64,000 nt of DNA from Nitrosococcus watsonii C-113 (GTDB lineage Bacteria; Pseudomonadota; Gammaproteobacteria; Nitrosococcales; Nitrosococcaceae). The position numbers and the translations under genes are program-made. Below the pieces are notes generated by a model, which saw only the letters and a program-made list of their open reading frames with translations, ran no database searches and was not told the DNA's origin. The stretch covers positions 1,766,001 through 1,830,000 of the forward strand of contig NC_014315.1 in the NCBI RefSeq assembly GCF_000143085.1. The letters are read 5' to 3'. Shown piece after piece: positions 1 to 9,963 of the stretch. Position 1 is the stretch's first letter. Each line of letters starts with the position of its first letter.

Positions 1-2644
1 TCAACAGGGTCAACGGCACCACAATCTGCAACCGCTCGGCCGCCCGGGCCATGTACTCATACTGGCCCGACCAAGTCAAAGTATATCCTGGCGGAATCTC
101 CACTTCCCGTTGCACCACCTCCTTGGCCTTGGCCACATAGCCCCCCACATCCGAGGATTTGATATCCACATACACCCAGGCATTGGGCCGGGAGTTCTCG
201 CTCTTGATCACAGGCGGACCTCGATGTAACCGGAGATCAGCCACTTGAGACAAAGGGATTTGGGTGCCGGTGGGGGTGGGAATCAAAGTCCGTTTCAGTT
301 GGGTCAGATTGTCGCGCAGCTCCCGGGGATAGCGCAGATTCACGGGATAGCGCTCTAGCCCTTCCACAGTTTCAGTCACCTTCATCCCACCAATGGCGGT
401 CTGGATGACATCTTGTACATCTCCCACCGTTAGCCCATAGCGGGCCGCCTCCTCGCGAGAAATCTCGAAATCCAAGTAGTAGCCCCCGGCGGCCTTATCC
501 CCGAAAGCTGATAAAGTCTCTGGAAGCGCCTTCAGCGTCCGTTCAATGTCGCCGGCCACCTGTTCCAACACCGCCAGATCCGGTCCGTTCACCTTGATCC
601 CAATCGGCGTCTTGATACCGGTAGAGAGCATATCTATCCGTGTCTTGATGGGCATGGTCCAGGCGTTGGTAATCCCTGGAAACCGGATGGCGGCATCCAT
701 TTCATCCATCAATTCTTTGGTCGTTTTGCTAGGATCCGGCCATTCCTCCTTGGGCTTGAGCTGCACTGTGGTCTCAAACATGGACAGGGGCGCCGGATCG
801 GTGGCGGTCTCCGCCCGCCCCGCTTTACCAAAAACATGGTGGACCTCAGGAAAAGTGCGCAAGATCTTGTCGGTCTGCTGCAGCACCTCCTTGGCTTTGG
901 TGATGGAGATGCCCGGATAGGCGCTAGGCATGTAAAGAATATCCCCTTCATCCAGGGGCGGCATAAACTCGCTGCCGGTTTTAGCTACTGGATAAAGGGT
1001 CGCTCCCAGCAAAGTAAAAGCGATAACCAATGTGGTTTTGCGAAAACGCAAAGCCTGACGGACCGCCGGCGCAAACAGGAAATGCAGGAGACGATTGGCG
1101 GGGTTCTTTTTCTCCGGCAGGATCTTGCCTCGGATAAAATACCCCATCAGCAAGGGAACCAGGGTAATGGCAAGCACCGCCCCGGCCGCCATGGTATAAG
1201 TTGCGGTGAAAGCCAGAGGCTTGAATAGCCTGCCTTCCTGGGCTTCCAGGGTGAAGATGGCCAAATAGGACACGGTCATGATGGCCAGGGAGAAAAATAG
1301 CGCCGGTCCCACCTCTTTGGCAGCGACTCCCACCGTCGCCCAGCGCTCATGGTGGGTCAGGGGACTGCCTTTCTCCCGGGCGGCGCGCTCCAGATGCTTG
1401 TGGGCATTCTCAATCATCACCACGGCGGCATCCACCATGGCCCCGATGGTAATGGCAATGCCCCCCAAGGACATGATGTTAGCGTTGAGTCCCTGCCCTT
1501 TCATGATGATAAAGGCGATGAGGACCGCCATGGGCAAAGCCAAAATGGCCACCAAGGAGGAACGGAGATGGAATAGAAAGAGCCCAAGGACGAGGCTGAC
1601 GATGATCATCTCTTGAAGAAGGGTTTCCTGGAGACTGTCCACCGCCCGCTCGATGAGCGCACCCCGGTCGTAGACCGGCACGATTTCCACCCCTTCCGGC
1701 AAGGACTGCTTTAGTTCCTCCAGCTTGGCCCGCACCCGCTGAATGGTGGCCAGGGCGTTCTCGTCATAGCGCATAACCACCACGCCGCCAGCCACTTCTC
1801 CTTCCCCATTGAGTTCGGCTAGGCCGCGGCGCAACTCAGGCCCCAAATGGACATGGGCCACATCCGCGATACGGATGGGCGTGCCTTGCCTATCCACCCC
1901 CACCGGGATATTGTTGATATCTTCAATGGACTGGATATAGCCGAGACCGCGAACCATATATTCGGTCTCGGCCATTTCCACCAGACGCCCGCCCACATCC
2001 TTATTGGAACGCTGGATGGCCTGCTTGACCTTGGAGAGGGGAATATGGTAAGCCAGCAAGGCGTTAGGGTCCACTTCCACCTGATATTGCTTGACAAATC
2101 CCCCGATGGAGGCCACTTCAGCCACGCCAGGGACCGTCTGCAGCGGATAGCGCAGGTACCAATCCTGGATGGTGCGCAATTGGGCTAGATCGTGTTTTCC
2201 GCTCCGATCCACCAAGGCATACTCGTAGACCCAGCCCACCCCCGTGGCATCGGGCCCTAACGAAGGATTGATTCCCGCCGGGAGCCTGCCGCCGACATAG
2301 TTGAGGTATTCCAGCACCCGGGAACGGGCCCAGTACATGTCGGTGCCGTCTTCGAAGATGATGTAGACGAAAGAGAAACCAAAGAAGGAATAACCCCGTA
2401 CCACCTTGGCATAGGGCACCGCCAGCATGGCCGTGGTCAGGGGATACGTGACCTGATCTTCCACCACCTGGGGCGCCTGGCCCGGATATTCGGTAAAGAC
2501 GATGACTTGAACATCTGAAAGGTCTGGAATCGCATCCAGGGGGGTATGTTTGAGGGTCCAGAGACCCACGGCCACCAGCAGCAGCGTAGCCGTCAGCACC
2601 AGAAACTTATTCCGGAGGGAAGCGTCGACAATGAACTTAATCAC
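1..2644 (-). CDS. cusA: CusA-type heavy-metal efflux RND permease (partial, 3' end off window)
   Basis: Inner-membrane proton-driven pump of a CusCBA tripartite exporter, expected to move Cu(I)/Ag(I) out through CusB and CusC. 881 codons are open from a GTG at 2644 to the left edge; the family is about 1030-1050 residues, so roughly 160 C-terminal residues lie outside. The N-terminus is one TM segment followed by the periplasmic porter domain; TPIGIKV and GQYEYM are recognisable. The TM4 signature reads GAMVDAAVVMIENAHK, the form typical of the monovalent (Cu/Ag) HME class and different from the DFGxxVDGA form of the pump at the right end of the window. The GTG overlaps the end of cusB by 8 bases (reading GGGTGATTAA), indicating translational coupling. 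Substrate is inferred from the signature only. Confidence 0.93.
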   Translation of the reverse strand, partial: MIKFIVDASLRNKFLVLTATLLLVAVGLWTLKHTPLDAIPDLSDVQVIVFTEYPGQAPQVVEDQVTYPLTTAMLAVPYAKVVRGYSFFGFSFVYIIFEDGTDMYWARSRVLEYLNYVGGRLPAGINPSLGPDATGVGWVYEYALVDRSGKHDLAQLRTIQDWYLRYPLQTVPGVAEVASIGGFVKQYQVEVDPNALLAYHIPLSKVKQAIQRSNKDVGGRLVEMAETEYMVRGLGYIQSIEDINNIPVGVDRQGTPIRIADVAHVHLGPELRRGLAELNGEGEVAGGVVVMRYDENALATIQRVRAKLEELKQSLPEGVEIVPVYDRGALIERAVDSLQETLLQEMIIVSLVLGLFLFHLRSSLVAILALPMAVLIAFIIMKGQGLNANIMSLGGIAITIGAMVDAAVVMIENAHKHLERAAREKGSPLTHHERWATVGVAAKEVGPALFFSLAIMTVSYLAIFTLEAQEGRLFKPLAFTATYTMAAGAVLAITLVPLLMGYFIRGKILPEKKNPANRLLHFLFAPAVRQALRFRKTTLVIAFTLLGATLYPVAKTGSEFMPPLDEGDILYMPSAYPGISITKAKEVLQQTDKILRTFPEVHHVFGKAGRAETATDPAPLSMFETTVQLKPKEEWPDPSKTTKELMDEMDAAIRFPGITNAWTMPIKTRIDMLSTGIKTPIGIKVNGPDLAVLEQVAGDIERTLKALPETLSAFGDKAAGGYYLDFEISREEAARYGLTVGDVQDVIQTAIGGMKVTETVEGLERYPVNLRYPRELRDNLTQLKRTLIPTPTGTQIPLSQVADLRLHRGPPVIKSENSRPNAWVYVDIKSSDVGGYVAKAKEVVQREVEIPPGYTLTWSGQYEYMARAAERLQIVVPLTLL

Positions 2645-4067
2645 CCTTTACCCCCTCTTGCTCAGAATTCACTGACGAGCTGTGCCCGTGCCGAGCAGAA
2701 GGCGGATTTTCCGCTTCAGTCTCTTTATCCTCCACCTGCTTACCCAATCCCTTCCCGTGCTTTTGGTGATCGGTAGGAGCGGTCGATGCTTCCTCTTGGG
2801 GCTCTCTCATCTTGGCGGTGGCCTCCCGCAGCTTGGACTCGGAATCGATGAGAAATTGGCTGGAGGTCACTACCTTCTCGCCGGGTTTTACTCCCTCCAA
2901 AATTTCGGTGAAACCCTCGGCAGAGACTCCAACCTTCACCTCCCGGGGTTCAAATTTGCCGGGCCCACGGACGACAAACACCTGTTCGCGGGCGCCGGAG
3001 CGGACAATGGCCGCCTCCGGCACCACCACCGCATCCACCTGCTTGCTGGCATGAATGGTCACATTGGCGAACATCTCCGGCTTCAGCAAGAGATCAGAAT
3101 TATCAAATTCCAGACGCAATTGGACAGTGCGGGTTTGTTTCTCTAGGTAGGGATAAATATAAGTAACCGTACCGTGAAAAATTCGACCAGGAACGGCAGC
3201 GACGCGCATCTCGGCTTCATCGCCGACCTTGACCCAAGGCAATTCATATTCATAGACATCCACATAAACCCACACCTGGCAAAGATCGGCCAGTACATAG
3301 ATCTCCGTTTGAGGCGTCACATATTGACCTTCACGGACGCCAATGTTGAGAACGACTCCATGGAAAGGGGAATGGATGTGCAGATTCTTTTGGATCTTTT
3401 CCGTCTGCTCCAGCTCACGGATCTGATGTTCCGGCACATCCAATAATTGGAGCCGTTCCCGAGTGCTCTGGACCAGTTCCTCCGCCCCTTGACGGATATC
3501 CGGGTAAGGGCTGGTTTTAAGGGTCTCCAGATTACGCAGGGCGAGAAGATATTCTTGCTGGGTGGCTACCAGTTGCGGCGAATAGAGGCTGAGCAACCGC
3601 TCATCTTTTTGCACCTTTGCGCCCGTTTCGTCGACAAACAGTTTCTCGATCCAGCCCTCGGTTTTGGGATGGGGCCGTGCCAACAGTTCTTCATCGTAAT
3701 CGACCCGGCCCACCGCCCGTATCGTACGGGTTAGGGTGCGGCGCTCCGCCGCGGCGGTCCGCACTCCGATATCTTGTACTATGACCGGATCGATCTTTAC
3801 CGTACCCGCAGGCCCTTTGCCGCTCTTTTCCTCGTCTGCGTAAACGGGAACGTAATCCATCCCCATGGCATCCTTGGCGGGAACCGGTGAGGTAATTTCC
3901 GGATTCATGGGAGAACGGTAAAAAAGGGGCTTTTTAGCAGGAGTTTCAGGTATCGACGCCGCCTCCTTCGGCGCCCAATAGGTCGCATACCAATAGCCGC
4001 CGCCCGCCCCCATCGCCAGGGCGATTAAGAAGGCCAGAACAATAACCATAGTCGTTTGTTTACTCAT
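2637..4067 (-). CDS. cusB: CusB-type periplasmic adaptor (membrane fusion protein)
   Basis: Periplasmic adaptor linking CusA to CusC, 476 aa. Residues about 6-28 form an N-terminal membrane anchor. Residues about 49-77 are a heavy-metal-binding domain of the YRSPMNP...DAMGMDYVPVY type, which carries the Met residues used for Cu(I)/Ag(I). A long helical hairpin (about 165-225), a lipoyl/barrel region and a membrane-proximal domain follow. The C-terminal 55 residues are charged and contain DHQKHGKG and RHGHSSS, a His-rich tail that may bind metal (inference). The start overlaps the end of cusC by 8 bases and the stop overlaps cusA, so the three genes form one tightly packed operon read leftward. 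Confidence 0.93.
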   Translation of the reverse strand: MSKQTTMVIVLAFLIALAMGAGGGYWYATYWAPKEAASIPETPAKKPLFYRSPMNPEITSPVPAKDAMGMDYVPVYADEEKSGKGPAGTVKIDPVIVQDIGVRTAAAERRTLTRTIRAVGRVDYDEELLARPHPKTEGWIEKLFVDETGAKVQKDERLLSLYSPQLVATQQEYLLALRNLETLKTSPYPDIRQGAEELVQSTRERLQLLDVPEHQIRELEQTEKIQKNLHIHSPFHGVVLNIGVREGQYVTPQTEIYVLADLCQVWVYVDVYEYELPWVKVGDEAEMRVAAVPGRIFHGTVTYIYPYLEKQTRTVQLRLEFDNSDLLLKPEMFANVTIHASKQVDAVVVPEAAIVRSGAREQVFVVRGPGKFEPREVKVGVSAEGFTEILEGVKPGEKVVTSSQFLIDSESKLREATAKMREPQEEASTAPTDHQKHGKGLGKQVEDKETEAENPPSARHGHSSSVNSEQEGVKGD

Positions 4068-5601
4068 CTATCTGTTCCTCACCAATGGCGGCGCTCAAAG
4101 CCGCCCGGGCCTGGTAGGCTTCAGCGAGCACCTTCCAATACTCGGTTTCGAAGTTGTAAAGGGTGATCTGGGCATTGACCAAATTCAAAAAATCCACCTT
4201 GTTCACTTGGTAGCCGGCCACCATGGAAGCCACCGTTTGCCGGGCCTGGGGGATGATCCCCGTTTTGAACAGGAGAAATTGCTCCCGGGACTCCCGGTAG
4301 TCGGCCAGGGCGGTAGAGATTTCCCGCCGCACCTGCTGTCGCCTATCCTGAAAGGTAAAGATTTGTTGGAGCACCTCGCTAGAACGCTGGTCCACCGCCT
4401 TGGCTTGCTTGCGGCCGGCATAAAGGGGCACCCTCATACTGAGCATGAAGGTGGCAAAATCGGCGCGGGATCCCCCGCGCAAGGGATCATCGCCGCTGCG
4501 AAAGCCATAGGCTGCCCCTAGCTTAAAGTCGGGGAAATACTCCTTTTTGGCCAAATCCAAACGTTCACGGGCGGCTTCAATCCGACGTTCCTCAGCCGCG
4601 AGCAAAGGCCGATTTTTCTCCGCCTGCTGCTGCCAGCTTTCCTCTGGCGCTAGGGGTTGAAGATCGATTTCTACTTCACGAGGAAGACGCAATGTGCGCT
4701 CTGTGGGCCAGTTCAAGAGGGCATTCAGACGAGCCTCTCCAGTGCGGCGCAAGGCCGTGATCTGAACCTCCAGATCCAAGAGTTTGGACAACTCCACCTG
4801 GGCCAGCAGGACATCCTGTTGCAGACCCTGCCCGACCCGATACTTGGTTTGAGCGATTTCCACGAACTGGCGCATCAATGCTTGATTACGCTTCACCGTT
4901 TCCAAGGCTTGGTCCAAATAGAACAAATTCCACCAGGTCTGCTTCACATCACGCGTAAGCAGCAACCGCATCTCATGGACATCATGGCGGGCCGCCGCAG
5001 CCTCATATTCCGCCGCGCTCTGCCGCAACCCGAGCTTACCGGGGAAGGGAAATTCCTGGCTGATCCCCACTTGCAACTGGGTCATAGCCTCCTGACTGCG
5101 GTCGAAGGTATCGACCGGGAGATTCAAGGCATTGAAACTGATGACCGGATCAGGCAGCGTGCCCACCTGGGAGGGAATGGCGGCCATGGCTTTGGCGCGG
5201 GCCCCCATCTCTGCAAGGCCTGGATTATCCTGGAGCGCCGTCTCTATGGCGACTTGCAAACTCAACCGCTTCTCTAGCGATTCCTCCCCAGGGCTGGCAG
5301 CATATTCTTTACCACTTTGCTGGGAGGGAGTCGAAACAGCCGGGGAATAACCTTGGGATGCGCCTCCATCCATCCCCCTCTTATCTAGGCGGCTTTCCGA
5401 AAACCGAGCCTCTGGCGCCTCTAGAAAAGGCGGTTTGACTTCCGCCAAAGCTGCTATTGAAAAGATAAATAATCCACCGGTCACTACACCCTGAAAAAAA
5501 AACCGCGGACTATTTCTCTTCTTTCTCGCTCCAATTAAAAGAGCCAAAAAGATAAGTTTAAACATCTCCTTAATTCCTTGAAGGTAATCGTTTCTAGGCA
5601 A
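4060..5601 (-). CDS. cusC: CusC-type TolC-family outer-membrane channel
   Basis: Outer-membrane exit duct of the Cus complex, 513 aa, with two outer-membrane-efflux (OEP) repeats; the second is around residues 310-500. The annotated start is a TTG at 5601. An in-frame ATG at 5565 gives MFKLIFLALLIG, but the AAGGAG sequence abuts that ATG with no spacer, so the start is uncertain. A hydrophobic stretch around residue 35-50 followed by LAEV is a plausible signal-peptide end. No lipobox Cys is visible, so this copy may not be lipidated like E. coli CusC. It is the first gene of the cusCBA operon; 140 bp separate it from the small Cys-rich gene upstream. Confidence 0.9.
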   Translation of the reverse strand: MPRNDYLQGIKEMFKLIFLALLIGARKKRNSPRFFFQGVVTGGLFIFSIAALAEVKPPFLEAPEARFSESRLDKRGMDGGASQGYSPAVSTPSQQSGKEYAASPGEESLEKRLSLQVAIETALQDNPGLAEMGARAKAMAAIPSQVGTLPDPVISFNALNLPVDTFDRSQEAMTQLQVGISQEFPFPGKLGLRQSAAEYEAAAARHDVHEMRLLLTRDVKQTWWNLFYLDQALETVKRNQALMRQFVEIAQTKYRVGQGLQQDVLLAQVELSKLLDLEVQITALRRTGEARLNALLNWPTERTLRLPREVEIDLQPLAPEESWQQQAEKNRPLLAAEERRIEAARERLDLAKKEYFPDFKLGAAYGFRSGDDPLRGGSRADFATFMLSMRVPLYAGRKQAKAVDQRSSEVLQQIFTFQDRRQQVRREISTALADYRESREQFLLFKTGIIPQARQTVASMVAGYQVNKVDFLNLVNAQITLYNFETEYWKVLAEAYQARAALSAAIGEEQIDE

Positions 5602-5741
5602 ACCACGGAGCTAAAGCACATCCGGCTTAGTCCTATGGCTATAACGCCCAGCGATCTAACAGGCACGACTAACGAGCTGTAAGGACAGTATAAAAATTCC
5701 GGCCTTACGCACAAACCCGGGTCGCGATACTGCTTAGCTTT

Positions 5742-6197
5742 TCAAGCAGAAATAGGAGGTTTAAAAAGAGAAAGGGGTTGAAATTCGGGTGGCCCTGCCC
5801 CCGGCAGGAAAACCCACTGAATGGCGGCTACATAGAGGGGTGAAATTAAGCACTCGGGCAAAAAGCACAGGTGGGAATTACACTGGAGGTGGTAACCGGC
5901 ACATCCAGATTTTTTATTGCAGTTCCCATTCCCGAAAGAAAATCCATCCTGGAAGGACGACGCAACGCAGGTAGGCGCCCCTATCTGAACCTCTGCCATG
6001 GGGTAATGGATTTCCGTCTGGAAGGGGGGGGTGTCAGGGCCAGCAGCAACTAATATTGCTAACAGACTAAAAGTCCCCCAAAAGGCAGCCAAAATAAAAA
6101 ATTTGATGATACTATATTGCACTCCGTGGATTTTATCACAATTCCTAGATTTAAGGAAATTATTCTCCATCCCCTGGAGCGAGGAATATCCTCCCAA
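5742..6197 (-). CDS. small Cys-rich secreted protein upstream of cusCBA
   Basis: I do not recognise a named family. The frame encodes up to 151 aa from a TTG at 6197; an ATG at 6167 (MENNFLKS) is the more conventional start. After about 15 residues there is one hydrophobic helix (FFILAAFWGTFSLLAILVAA), likely a signal peptide or anchor. The rest is rich in Cys (seven) and Pro and ends in LFKPPISA. Short Cys- or His-bearing secreted proteins ending in a PP motif are common beside HME-RND operons, and the right-hand czc operon has one in the equivalent place. A role in periplasmic metal binding is inference. No close gene follows for 140 bp, where cusC begins on the same strand. Confidence 0.5.
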   Translation of the reverse strand: MGGYSSLQGMENNFLKSRNCDKIHGVQYSIIKFFILAAFWGTFSLLAILVAAGPDTPPFQTEIHYPMAEVQIGAPTCVASSFQDGFSFGNGNCNKKSGCAGYHLQCNSHLCFLPECLISPLYVAAIQWVFLPGAGPPEFQPLSLFKPPISA

Positions 6198-6310
6198 GCT
6201 GTGAGCAGCGCAGAAGTTTTTAACTAAGATACGGCTCTAATAAAAATTATTTTTAGGAAAAAAACAGATATACTTCGATTGATGTCCCGTAGCAATAAAA
6301 AATTGTCTCT

Positions 6311-6807
6311 TTAGAAAAATATAAACGGGTTCGCAAAAAAGCGGATATAATTAGAAAGTTCGTCGAAAAACACCTTAGTGCCCGACTCCTCGACCACGAT
6401 GATATCATCCGCGTAAATTTTCGGGTCCGGCACGACCCCTTCTCGAATAGCCTCGATATTGTAATATAAAATTTGTTTAGTGTTATTGCCCGTAGGACGG
6501 AACAGCTTTACCCCGTCCAGATCGGCCACCTTGTTGACTCCCTGAGCGGAGGCAAGCGCTTGCAATAAGGACCAATGCGATAACCACTATTTTCCTCCAC
6601 CGCCTGTGACGATAAACTGGCATGCGTGCTCATCGTGGATTCCGGGAGCGGACTTGCTGCTTCCCGGGAAGGAGTGCTAGCACCGCAAGCCGCTAAAAGT
6701 CCGATCATCAAAAAGCAAAGAATACGCCCCCATCCTTTGCTTAATCTCTCCCGACTGGAGATTCTTAAACCGGTATCCACAAAACGGTTCCTGTTAGTTG
6801 TCATCAT
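6311..6807 (-). pseudogene. polysaccharide export lipoprotein (Wza/Poly_export family), internal deletion
   Basis: Two pieces of an outer-membrane polysaccharide export protein lie in different frames. The 5' piece starts at the ATG at 6807 (MMTTNRNRF), has a lipoprotein signal ending LLAACG, and reaches the start of the Poly_export domain, SGYRIGP. It then runs into an unrelated frame that stops at 6508. The 3' piece begins in the next frame with LLQALASAQGVNKVADLDG, an SLBB-type segment, and ends at 6311 with the usual C-terminus (ADDIIVVEESG...). Nothing of the expected middle of the export domain is present, so a deletion of perhaps 80-100 codons is inferred near 6570. The protein would have worked with the glycosyltransferase and gmd upstream on the same strand. 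Confidence 0.75.
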
Positions 6808-6898
6808 GGCACTCTCTTGAATTGATGATAAACTGACCCCTCCCCTCACCCAGCAGGAAGGAGGATAGGAAGTTGTCTTCCCATCCACCCCTTCCCCT

Positions 6899-8140
6899 TT
6901 AGGGGGAAGGCAATAAACTTCCCAGGTTTTTTTCAAAATCCAACATCACGCGCTCATAATCACAGTGCTCCACGGCATAACGCCGTGCCTGTTGCCCGAG
7001 CTTAAGCCGCCGACCGGGGTTCCGCGCCAGTTGATAAATGGCTTCCGCCAATCCATCCACATCCCCCGGCGCCACTAACTGTCCACAGCCCGCGACCACT
7101 TGCCCGATTTGAGTCTCCAGCCGCGCCGTGGCCACCACAGGCCGGCCACTGGCCAGCATCCCCGTCAATTTGGAAGGCATCACCAGATCAGCCGCATCGG
7201 CGCGCTGGGGCAATAAGTGAATATTCGCTAAATTGAGCCATTCGTTCAACCGCTCGGCGGGTTGCAATGGCCACCATCGAAGATTGGGTAAGTCCTTTCC
7301 CTGGGCTTCCAGCCGGGCGCGGGCAACCCCCGTACCGGCCAGCACAAATACGATTTCTGGCCGGCTCCGCAACCGCCGGGCCGCCTCCACCAAAAGCTCC
7401 AGCCCTTGCTTCTCCCCCATATTGCCCGAGTAAAGGGCCACGACCGTCTCCGGGACGATTCCCAGCTCAGCCCGGTAGGCACTCACTCCCGGTAGAGGAT
7501 AAAGCGCTTGAGTATCCACCCAATTAGGAAAAAGCACGCATCGCGTTTCAACCACCCCTTTGTCCCCCAGATGGGACAGCATCCGAGGGGAAATACTGGA
7601 AACCCGATCAAAAGCCAACAGCCACTGCCACTCAAAAATCCTGGCGGCGCCACGCAACCAGCCATGACGCAATAGATTAAGCCCCACCGCAGCGTCCAAT
7701 TCAAAATCCTGCAGATGCAACCAGACCGCCCCTCCCCCAAGCCGCGCCACGATCCAGGCCACGGGAGCGCAAAAAAGCGTGGGCGCAACCAGCAAAACCA
7801 CATGGGGACGCCATAGGAGATAGCGCAACATAATGGGCGTACTGGTTAACATGAAAGTGGCTAGATGCAATAACCGGGTTAAGCCGGAAGGAGCATGGGG
7901 CACCCAAAGGGGGCAACGCCAGCCGCTAAAACCCTCGCCTACTGGAAGGGCGAAGCTTTCACGGCGATAACGCCAACTGGAGTAACCCTCCTTAACGCGC
8001 CATTCCGGATAATAGGGAGGAGCCGTCACTACCCGGACTTCATGCCCGCGACCTGCCAGCCACGCCGCCATCTCCCCACTATACTTGCCGGTACCAGTCA
8101 ATTCCGGGGTAAAGTTAATACCGTAAATTAAGATACGCAT
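6899..8140 (-). CDS. WcaI-like glycosyltransferase (GT4)
   Basis: 413 aa GT-B-fold glycosyltransferase of the colanic-acid WcaI type, expected to add a sugar to a lipid-linked exopolysaccharide intermediate at the cytoplasmic membrane. The N-terminus (MRILIYGINFTPELTG) and GTGKYSGEMAAWL are the family hallmark. The N-terminal acceptor domain covers about 1-190 and includes a hydrophobic patch around 95-135. The donor domain (about 210-400) shows ALYSGNMGEKQGLELL and the nucleotide-sugar contact region LVMPSKLTGMLASGRPVV. It lies 26 bp downstream of gmd on the same strand, suggesting a GDP-fucose or related sugar as donor (inference). The export gene next to it is broken, so the pathway may be incomplete here. 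Confidence 0.85.
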   Translation of the reverse strand: MRILIYGINFTPELTGTGKYSGEMAAWLAGRGHEVRVVTAPPYYPEWRVKEGYSSWRYRRESFALPVGEGFSGWRCPLWVPHAPSGLTRLLHLATFMLTSTPIMLRYLLWRPHVVLLVAPTLFCAPVAWIVARLGGGAVWLHLQDFELDAAVGLNLLRHGWLRGAARIFEWQWLLAFDRVSSISPRMLSHLGDKGVVETRCVLFPNWVDTQALYPLPGVSAYRAELGIVPETVVALYSGNMGEKQGLELLVEAARRLRSRPEIVFVLAGTGVARARLEAQGKDLPNLRWWPLQPAERLNEWLNLANIHLLPQRADAADLVMPSKLTGMLASGRPVVATARLETQIGQVVAGCGQLVAPGDVDGLAEAIYQLARNPGRRLKLGQQARRYAVEHCDYERVMLDFEKNLGSLLPSP

Positions 8141-8166
8141 CTTATTCCGCTATGGCATAGAAGCGC

Positions 8167-9288
8167 TCACTCATAATAATCAAAGGTCCGGTATCCCTCC
8201 TGGCGGCAAAGCACATCTCGCTTGGCGTATTTCAAGTCCTCCATGACCATCTCCCGCACCAGCCCATCAAAGGCGATTTGCGGCGCCCACCCCAACTCCC
8301 GGCGGGCCTTGCTGGCATCGCCTAGCAGCGTTTCCACCTCGGTAGGACGGAAATAACGGCCATCAATACGAATGATCACATCGCCAGATTGGATATGGCC
8401 GTATTCCATGGCCTGCCCGGCAACCGCCCTCACCACGGCGATTTCTTCTTCCCCTTGGCCTTGCCAATCCAAGGAAAGCCCGAGCACCTGGGCCGCCTGT
8501 TCGATAAATTCCCGCACTGAGTGTTGCTCGCCAGTGGCAATCACATAATCATCCGGCCATGATTGTTGCAGCATCAGCCACTGGGCTTTCACATAGTCCC
8601 GGGCATGGCCCCAGTCCCGCCGCGCTTCCAGATTCCCCACATGCAAGCAGCTCTGTAAGCCCAAAGCGATCCGCACCAACCCCCGGGTAATCTTGCGGGT
8701 GATAAAAGTCTCGCCCCGAACCGGCGATTCATGATTAAAGAGGATTCCATTGCAGGCATACATGCCATAGGCTTCCCGGTAATTCACCGTGATCCAATAA
8801 GCATAGAGCTTGGCCGCGGCATAAGGGGAACGGGGATAAAAAGGCGTCTGTTCATTCTGCGGCACGGACTGCACCTTGCCATAGAGTTCGGAAGTAGACG
8901 CTTGATAAAAACGCACCTTCTCCTCCAACCCTAAAATGCGAATCGCCTCCAGCAACCGCAGCGTCCCCAGAGCATCGGCATTCGCCGTGTATTCAGGCGT
9001 TTCAAAGGAAACCGCCACGTGGCTTTGAGCCGCCAAATTATAAATTTCATCCGGCTGCACTTCCTGGATGACCCGGATAAGATTGGTGGCGTCCGTTAAA
9101 TCCCCATAGTGCAAAATAAAACGCCGCTCGGATTCATGGGGATCTTGATAGAGATGATCAATCCGGTCGGTATTAAACAGGGAAGCCCGACGCTTAATGC
9201 CATGAACTTCATAGCCTTTTTTCAGTAAAAACTCAACCAGATACACCCCATCCTGGCCGGTGACGCCGGTAATCAATGCTTTTTTCAT
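8167..9288 (-). CDS. gmd: GDP-mannose 4,6-dehydratase
   Basis: Converts GDP-D-mannose to GDP-4-keto-6-deoxy-D-mannose, the first step to GDP-L-fucose, GDP-rhamnose or GDP-perosamine. It is an NADP-dependent SDR enzyme: the Rossmann motif is [11 protein letters not shown] right at the N-terminus, the catalytic Ser/Thr is within QASTSELYG, and YxxxK appears in [13 protein letters not shown] prefer the ATG at 9288 (MKKALITG, 373 aa, standard length); an upstream in-frame start at 9318 adds ten residues not seen in the family. No fucose synthetase (fcl) gene is adjacent, so the final sugar is unknown. Confidence 0.95.
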   Translation of the reverse strand: MKKALITGVTGQDGVYLVEFLLKKGYEVHGIKRRASLFNTDRIDHLYQDPHESERRFILHYGDLTDATNLIRVIQEVQPDEIYNLAAQSHVAVSFETPEYTANADALGTLRLLEAIRILGLEEKVRFYQASTSELYGKVQSVPQNEQTPFYPRSPYAAAKLYAYWITVNYREAYGMYACNGILFNHESPVRGETFITRKITRGLVRIALGLQSCLHVGNLEARRDWGHARDYVKAQWLMLQQSWPDDYVIATGEQHSVREFIEQAAQVLGLSLDWQGQGEEEIAVVRAVAGQAMEYGHIQSGDVIIRIDGRYFRPTEVETLLGDASKARRELGWAPQIAFDGLVREMVMEDLKYAKRDVLCRQEGYRTFDYYE

Positions 9289-9354
9289 GATCCCCCAAAA
9301 CTCTTCCGGTTTATGCACTCCATTACCTAACCCCTACCTTTCCTGTCCCTGGAA

Positions 9355-9764
9355 TTAATTATTCGACCATTCCCGTAATTCAGGGATGCAGCCTTTCATC
9401 AATTGAAAATCCCGATCGCTATGCAACAGAAATAAATTATGCTCCAGGGCAATTTGCGCGATCAGGCAATTAACCGTACTACGTATCGTCACTCCATGGC
9501 GCCGACAGTGCCTATACATCTCTGCGGCACACCTATTACGTATCAATGCTTGTCCAATGGATAATAAAACCGCTGCGTTGCGAAATAATTCACCAACACA
9601 CGCAAGCTTTTCGGCGAATCCGCCCCCTGGAATATCCCCCTGGCAAATAATGCCCGTGATGCCGAAGGAATAATCGTGATCCAGAATCCTATTTAGGACC
9701 TAGACCCCAGGCTGTCGCGGTCACGCAGAAAATCGATCCAGACCGACGTATCCACCAATATCAC
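9355..9764 (-). pseudogene. vapC: PIN-domain toxin VapC, broken
   Basis: The reading begins with a GTG at 9764 overlapping the vapB stop as GTGA, the classic vapBC arrangement. It encodes VILVDTSVWIDFLRD, the PIN-domain N-terminus with the first catalytic Asp, then stops after about 22 codons. The C-terminal end of a PIN protein is intact in another frame at 9546-9355 (QIALEHNLFLLHSDRDFQLM). The stretch between is scrambled by at least two frame changes. The ribonuclease toxin is therefore almost certainly inactive. Assignment rests on the two terminal motifs and the partner gene. Confidence 0.75.
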
Positions 9765-9960
9765 GTGTTATGCCTGTATTCACGCAACGCCTTGTGGTCA
9801 TAATCCGATCGGATACCAGCCCGCCCTGGCAACTCCCGCAGGTCTTTGCGCTGGTGATGATCGACAAATTCCTTCAACGCCAGATGCACCAGTTCTTTCT
9901 TGCTCTTTACAGAGGTACAACGAAAGGCCGCTTCCAGATTTGACTTGAGCCAGTCCCAAC
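9761..9960 (-). pseudogene. vapB: VapB-type antitoxin, N-terminal part missing
   Basis: A 60-odd codon frame ends at TGA (9763-9761) and reads EAAFRCTSVKSKKELVHLAL, then RKDLRELPGRAGI, the C-terminal half of a DUF2191-type VapB antitoxin. The usual N-terminal MRTNIDID DNA-binding strand and a start codon are absent: upstream, the frame meets a TAA about 12 bases before the recognisable part. The break coincides with an 11-bp tandem duplication at 9964-9985 that also contains the stop codon of the neighbouring M61 peptidase gene, suggesting a slippage or deletion scar. Confidence 0.65.
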
Positions 9961-9963
9961 GAC

